17,516 nt of DNA from CAZVGZ01 sp964627605 (GTDB lineage: Bacteria; Latescibacterota; MWCZ01; CAZVGZ01). This document shows, piece by piece, positions 15,076 to 17,516 of the stretch. Where the stretch lies: the NCBI GenBank assembly GCA_964627605.1, contig CAZVGZ010000051.1, positions 1 to 17,516 on the forward strand, given 5' to 3'. Below the pieces are notes generated by a model that made no database searches, was not told the origin of the DNA, and worked only from the letters and a program-made list of their open reading frames with translations. Numbering within the stretch: the stretch's first letter is position 1; each line of letters begins with the position of its first letter. The translations under genes were made by a program, and so were the position numbers.

Positions 15076-15911
15076 TTAGGGCGTATTCCCTCTTAGCAAC
15101 GGTGTCAGACAGCCGACGTGCTCCACCACTATGTCTGGCATTTCAGACGCTGCATCCGCCATGTCTTGCGTTGTCTCGCCGCTTAGGACAAGTATTCCGG
15201 TCATTCCACTGTCGTTCGCCATTTTGATATCTGTGTACAGCCTGTCGCCGACCATCGCGGTGCTCGCAGAATCCCCAACTCCGAGCCGTCGCATGGCGTA
15301 ATCCGCCATGGTCTGATAAGGTTTTCCTATTACGACAGGTTCTGCGTCTGTCGCTGCGGTGATCATCGCGCAGATCGAACCGCAGTCGGGTATCGGTCCT
15401 TCTCTAGTCGGGCAGACCAGATCGGGGTGCGTTGCTATCAGCGCCGCACCGTCTAGCATCGCCGAACATGCCAGCTTCACCTTCTCATAGGTCAGCGTCG
15501 TGTCAAACCCTACTACCACGATCTCTGGACCATTTTCGACCAACTCAATCCCAGCACCGGCGAACTGCCGCTCCAAAGACGGAGTACCCAACACAAAAAC
15601 CGTCGCGCCTGGGTGATCGTTTTGGAGGTGATCCACTGTCGCATCACCAGCCGTTACAACATCCACTGCGTCGGTGGGGATACCCATTCGGGTCAGTTTC
15701 TNNNNNNNNNNTCCGCGTATGCTGTAGCGTCATTCGCAGAGTTGTTTGTGAGAAAAACGACATCCCGTCCACTTGTTCTGGCGGCGGATACGAAATCTGC
15801 GGAGCACTCAAAGACATCATCTCCCAAGTAGATGGTGCCGTCCAGATCAAGCAGGAAACCGCTCACGCTGTCCATCACAGTTCTTGCGTGCCCTGGGTCG
15901 GTCACACTCAT
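15076..15911 (-). CDS. HAD-IIA family phosphatase (NagD-like), interrupted by a scaffold gap
   Basis: Two open segments on either side of the N run (15702-15711) are one gene. The first part (15911 leftward) carries motif I FLLDLDGTIYLG and motif II VVFLTNNSAN. The second part (to 15076) carries the motif III lysine in VVIGKPYQ and the acidic motif IV VGDRLYTDIKMAND. This is the full catalytic set of NagD/4-nitrophenylphosphatase-type HAD hydrolases with a C2-type cap, which remove phosphate from small metabolites in the cytoplasm. The frames do not match across 10 N. Joining the flanks with a one-base overlap restores AEKL, exactly the family spacing. The start is uncertain: ATG 15911 or ATG 15875 (13th codon) are both possible and neither has a strong ribosome site. 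It heads the gene train leading to the secreted protein. Confidence 0.9.
15702..15711. other. Assembly gap (10 N)
   Basis: The ten N are a scaffold placeholder inside the HAD phosphatase gene. The true length is probably not 10 because the reading frame only continues if the real number of bases is 2 modulo 3, or if the flanks overlap by one base. Confidence 0.95.
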
Positions 15912-16260
15912 GCTGTAAATACCATCAATCCAACAAGCTCAATTTCGAACATTATCTCCACATCCTACGTGATTTTCTGCGGGTACCCTCCACACGGACT
16001 CGCGTCTTGGACATCCTGTCGTCCGCACTGGCTTCCAGGTTCGCTCCGCCTATGGTTTTCATCACCCAATCTCAGGTCAGAGGTAGCATGAAGCCAGTCA
16101 GGGCTGCCGACCACTCCAGAATCAGACCGGACTGAGCTCCATATAGCGCATGGGGATCGGATAGAACTCCTATGCCTCTAATCCGGCTGGCGAGACAGAT
16201 GACTATTGCTGTGCCGGCATCAATTTCAACTCTCCACAGACTCCGTGGACCATAGCTATA
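15912..16260. other. Intergenic stretch between Gfo/Idh gene and HAD gene
   Basis: No supported gene. After the Gfo/Idh stop the same minus-strand frame stays open for about 62 codons, ending with a hydrophobic segment (GLILEWSAALTGFMLPLT). A 36-codon ATG-initiated frame lies around 15963-16063. Neither has a convincing start signal with family support. Some promoter for the downstream gene train is expected here, but none stands out. Confidence 0.4.
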
Positions 16261-17247
16261 TCAGACAGAGCTTACCTCGACTGGGCGACCATCCTGTTTA
16301 GCTGATACGATGGCCGCTTCTATCACCGCCAAAGCCTCCAGGCCAACGGCACCGTCTGTCTCTGGGGCCTCACCAGTTTCGATTGAGGTGGCGAAATCAT
16401 CCAGCTCTTCGGCCTGGGTATTGACAGTCGGAGTGTCAATCACCTCAACCGAATAGTCCTGGTGCTGCAACTCAAGGCTTTCAGTCGTGGAAAAAAGGTT
16501 GGCATCGACAGCTAACAGGTTGATATAGTTGCGTCCTGGGATTACATAGTGGGAGTTGAGTGTGCCTAGAATCCCGCTCTCAAACTCAAGAAGTGTCACC
16601 GTCACATCGTGGTTGTCGCCAGACATCAGACCGCTTGCCCGCTGGAAAGAGCTTACCACTGTCACCGGCCCAAACAGGTAGAGCAACGTGTCGATAGCAT
16701 GAACGCCAAGCTGCATAAGCGGCACCGCTGGGCATTTTTCGTACTCCTGCCGCCATGCGTCCGGAGGGCAGGAAATCCCACCACGATGGGAGAACTGCGC
16801 GTCTACCGCGACGATCTGCCCAAGATCGCCATCGTCCACTATCTGCTTCACTTTGCGGTAGGGGCCCTGTCGCCTCGTGTTATGCCCAACCATCAAAATC
16901 CGGCTGGCGGCCTCGGCTGCTGCCACCATCGCGCGACCCTCGGACATTGTGTTGGCGATTGGTTTTTCGACGTAGACGTGTTTGCCAGCGGCGAAGGCTT
17001 CTTCAGCCATCGGCTGATGAATATGATTCGGTAGAATGAGCACCACGCCCTTGATCTCATCATCGGCGAGTATCTCTTTGAAACTACCCTCTGCTTTGGC
17101 TCCGATTTTCTTGGCGACTTCAGAGCAAAGCTTTGTGTCGACGTCGAATACCGAGTGGATGTGTGCGTTATCAGAGGCGAGTGCGCCTTCAGTGATCGCA
17201 CGGCCGTAGCCGCCCAACCCTATCTGTGCAAGCTGCGTTCTTGGCAT
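16261..17247 (-). CDS. Gfo/Idh/MocA family oxidoreductase
   Basis: This 328-residue NAD(P)-dependent dehydrogenase is of the type that acts on sugars, inositols or their acids. Residues 1-120 are the Rossmann domain with IGLGGYGRA at about 9-17, GVVLILPNHIHQPMAEEAF, and the hallmark HVYVEKPIA (Glu94-Lys95-Pro96). The C-terminal alpha/beta domain has LMQLGVHAIDTLLYLFG, with the substrate-side His near 184, and ends with ALAVIEAAIVSAKQDGRPVEV, the normal family end. I choose the ATG at 17247 over the adjacent TTG at 17250: GAGGA lies just upstream, close but usable. It stands alone, with about 349 bp before the HAD gene, and has a candidate promoter 25-60 bp upstream. The substrate cannot be told from sequence. 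Confidence 0.94.
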   Translation of the reverse strand: MPRTQLAQIGLGGYGRAITEGALASDNAHIHSVFDVDTKLCSEVAKKIGAKAEGSFKEILADDEIKGVVLILPNHIHQPMAEEAFAAGKHVYVEKPIANTMSEGRAMVAAAEAASRILMVGHNTRRQGPYRKVKQIVDDGDLGQIVAVDAQFSHRGGISCPPDAWRQEYEKCPAVPLMQLGVHAIDTLLYLFGPVTVVSSFQRASGLMSGDNHDVTVTLLEFESGILGTLNSHYVIPGRNYINLLAVDANLFSTTESLELQHQDYSVEVIDTPTVNTQAEELDDFATSIETGEAPETDGAVGLEALAVIEAAIVSAKQDGRPVEVSSV

Positions 17248-17278
17248 CAATCCTCAAATCTGCTTTGGAGTGGGCTCA

Positions 17279-17307
17279 CATATATCTCAAGCCTGAAATT
17301 TCGCCAA
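17279..17307 (-). promoter_or_regulatory. Candidate sigma70-type promoter for the Gfo/Idh gene
   Basis: On the minus strand TTGGCG (17302-17307) and TATATG (17279-17284) are separated by exactly 17 bp. Four of six bases match consensus in each. The predicted start of transcription gives a leader of about 25 nt. Upstream to the right edge (17516) no gene is seen. Confidence 0.4.
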
Positions 17308-17516
17308 TTTTGCGACCCCACGCAAATATCTGATCCATCAAAGTGCCGCTTACGGTAGCCCTCGGTTCTGTGCCGATCTCCAATTTGTGGGCGTGGTCAG
17401 ACTCTGGCTGCAAGATGTAAATTTACCCTATTCGCGCTTTAGCCGGACCCTCGCCCAACACCGCTTGTGGGAGTGAGAACCAACTTCATACGATATAGGT
17501 TTCACCACAGCATCTC

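Noticed and set aside
15432..16091. Plus-strand open frame of 219 codons across the N run
   Set aside because: It lies opposite the HAD phosphatase gene, includes undefined codons and has no domain.
1..17516. CRISPR array, insertion sequence, rRNA or riboswitch
   Set aside because: No spaced direct repeats, transposase-like frames with terminal repeats, rRNA segments or recognisable riboswitch cores were seen on reading both strands.

Overview
The window looks like a scaffold from an uncultivated, moderate-GC bacterium, most likely of the FCB / Poribacteria-Latescibacteria type. The main sign is a large secreted protein ending in a Por-secretion (T9SS-like) sorting domain with a PNPFNP motif. 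The supporting signs are a UROD/MtaA-type methyltransferase-like protein, Gfo/Idh/MocA and SDR oxidoreductases, and a 397-residue conserved family of unknown function. The placement is inference from gene content, not from a marker gene. A run of 10 N (15702-15711) marks a scaffold join.

Layout. (1) Positions 1-2306 are the tRNA-proximal end of an integrated element. From right to left it holds a region with repeated GGCACA motifs, a tyrosine recombinase gene, and an uncharacterised gene that overlaps the recombinase by 20 bp and runs off the left edge. It abuts the 3' end of a tRNA-Arg(TCT) gene (2307-2380). (2) Positions 2381-8860 are a metabolic and decay-prone stretch. It has a UROD-family protein, the 397-aa unknown protein, two tandem SDR paralogues and a small DUF6958-like gene, all on the minus strand. 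Mixed among them are three broken genes: a response-regulator receiver domain with an in-frame TAA, a secreted right-handed beta-helix protein with an in-frame TAG, and a short secreted protein with a frameshift and a stop. (3) Positions 9157-15911 are a compact minus-strand gene train: HAD-IIA phosphatase, then the 833-aa secreted protein, a DUF402 protein, PTS EIIA, a terminator, a second PTS EIIA and a TPR protein. Several junctions are 3-4 bp or overlapping. (4) Positions 16261-17247 hold a Gfo/Idh/MocA oxidoreductase with its own likely promoter.

How the genes may work together. The UROD-like, unknown and SDR proteins fit catabolism or modification of small organic compounds or sugars, but no substrate can be read from sequence. 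The second train couples a secreted carbohydrate-active-like protein with two EIIA domains that lack the other PTS subunits here. That suggests nitrogen-PTS-like phosphorelay regulation rather than sugar uptake. The premature stops in three separate genes indicate ongoing gene loss, or population or assembly variants. Intact genes end normally in TAA, TAG and TGA, so a changed genetic code is not the explanation.
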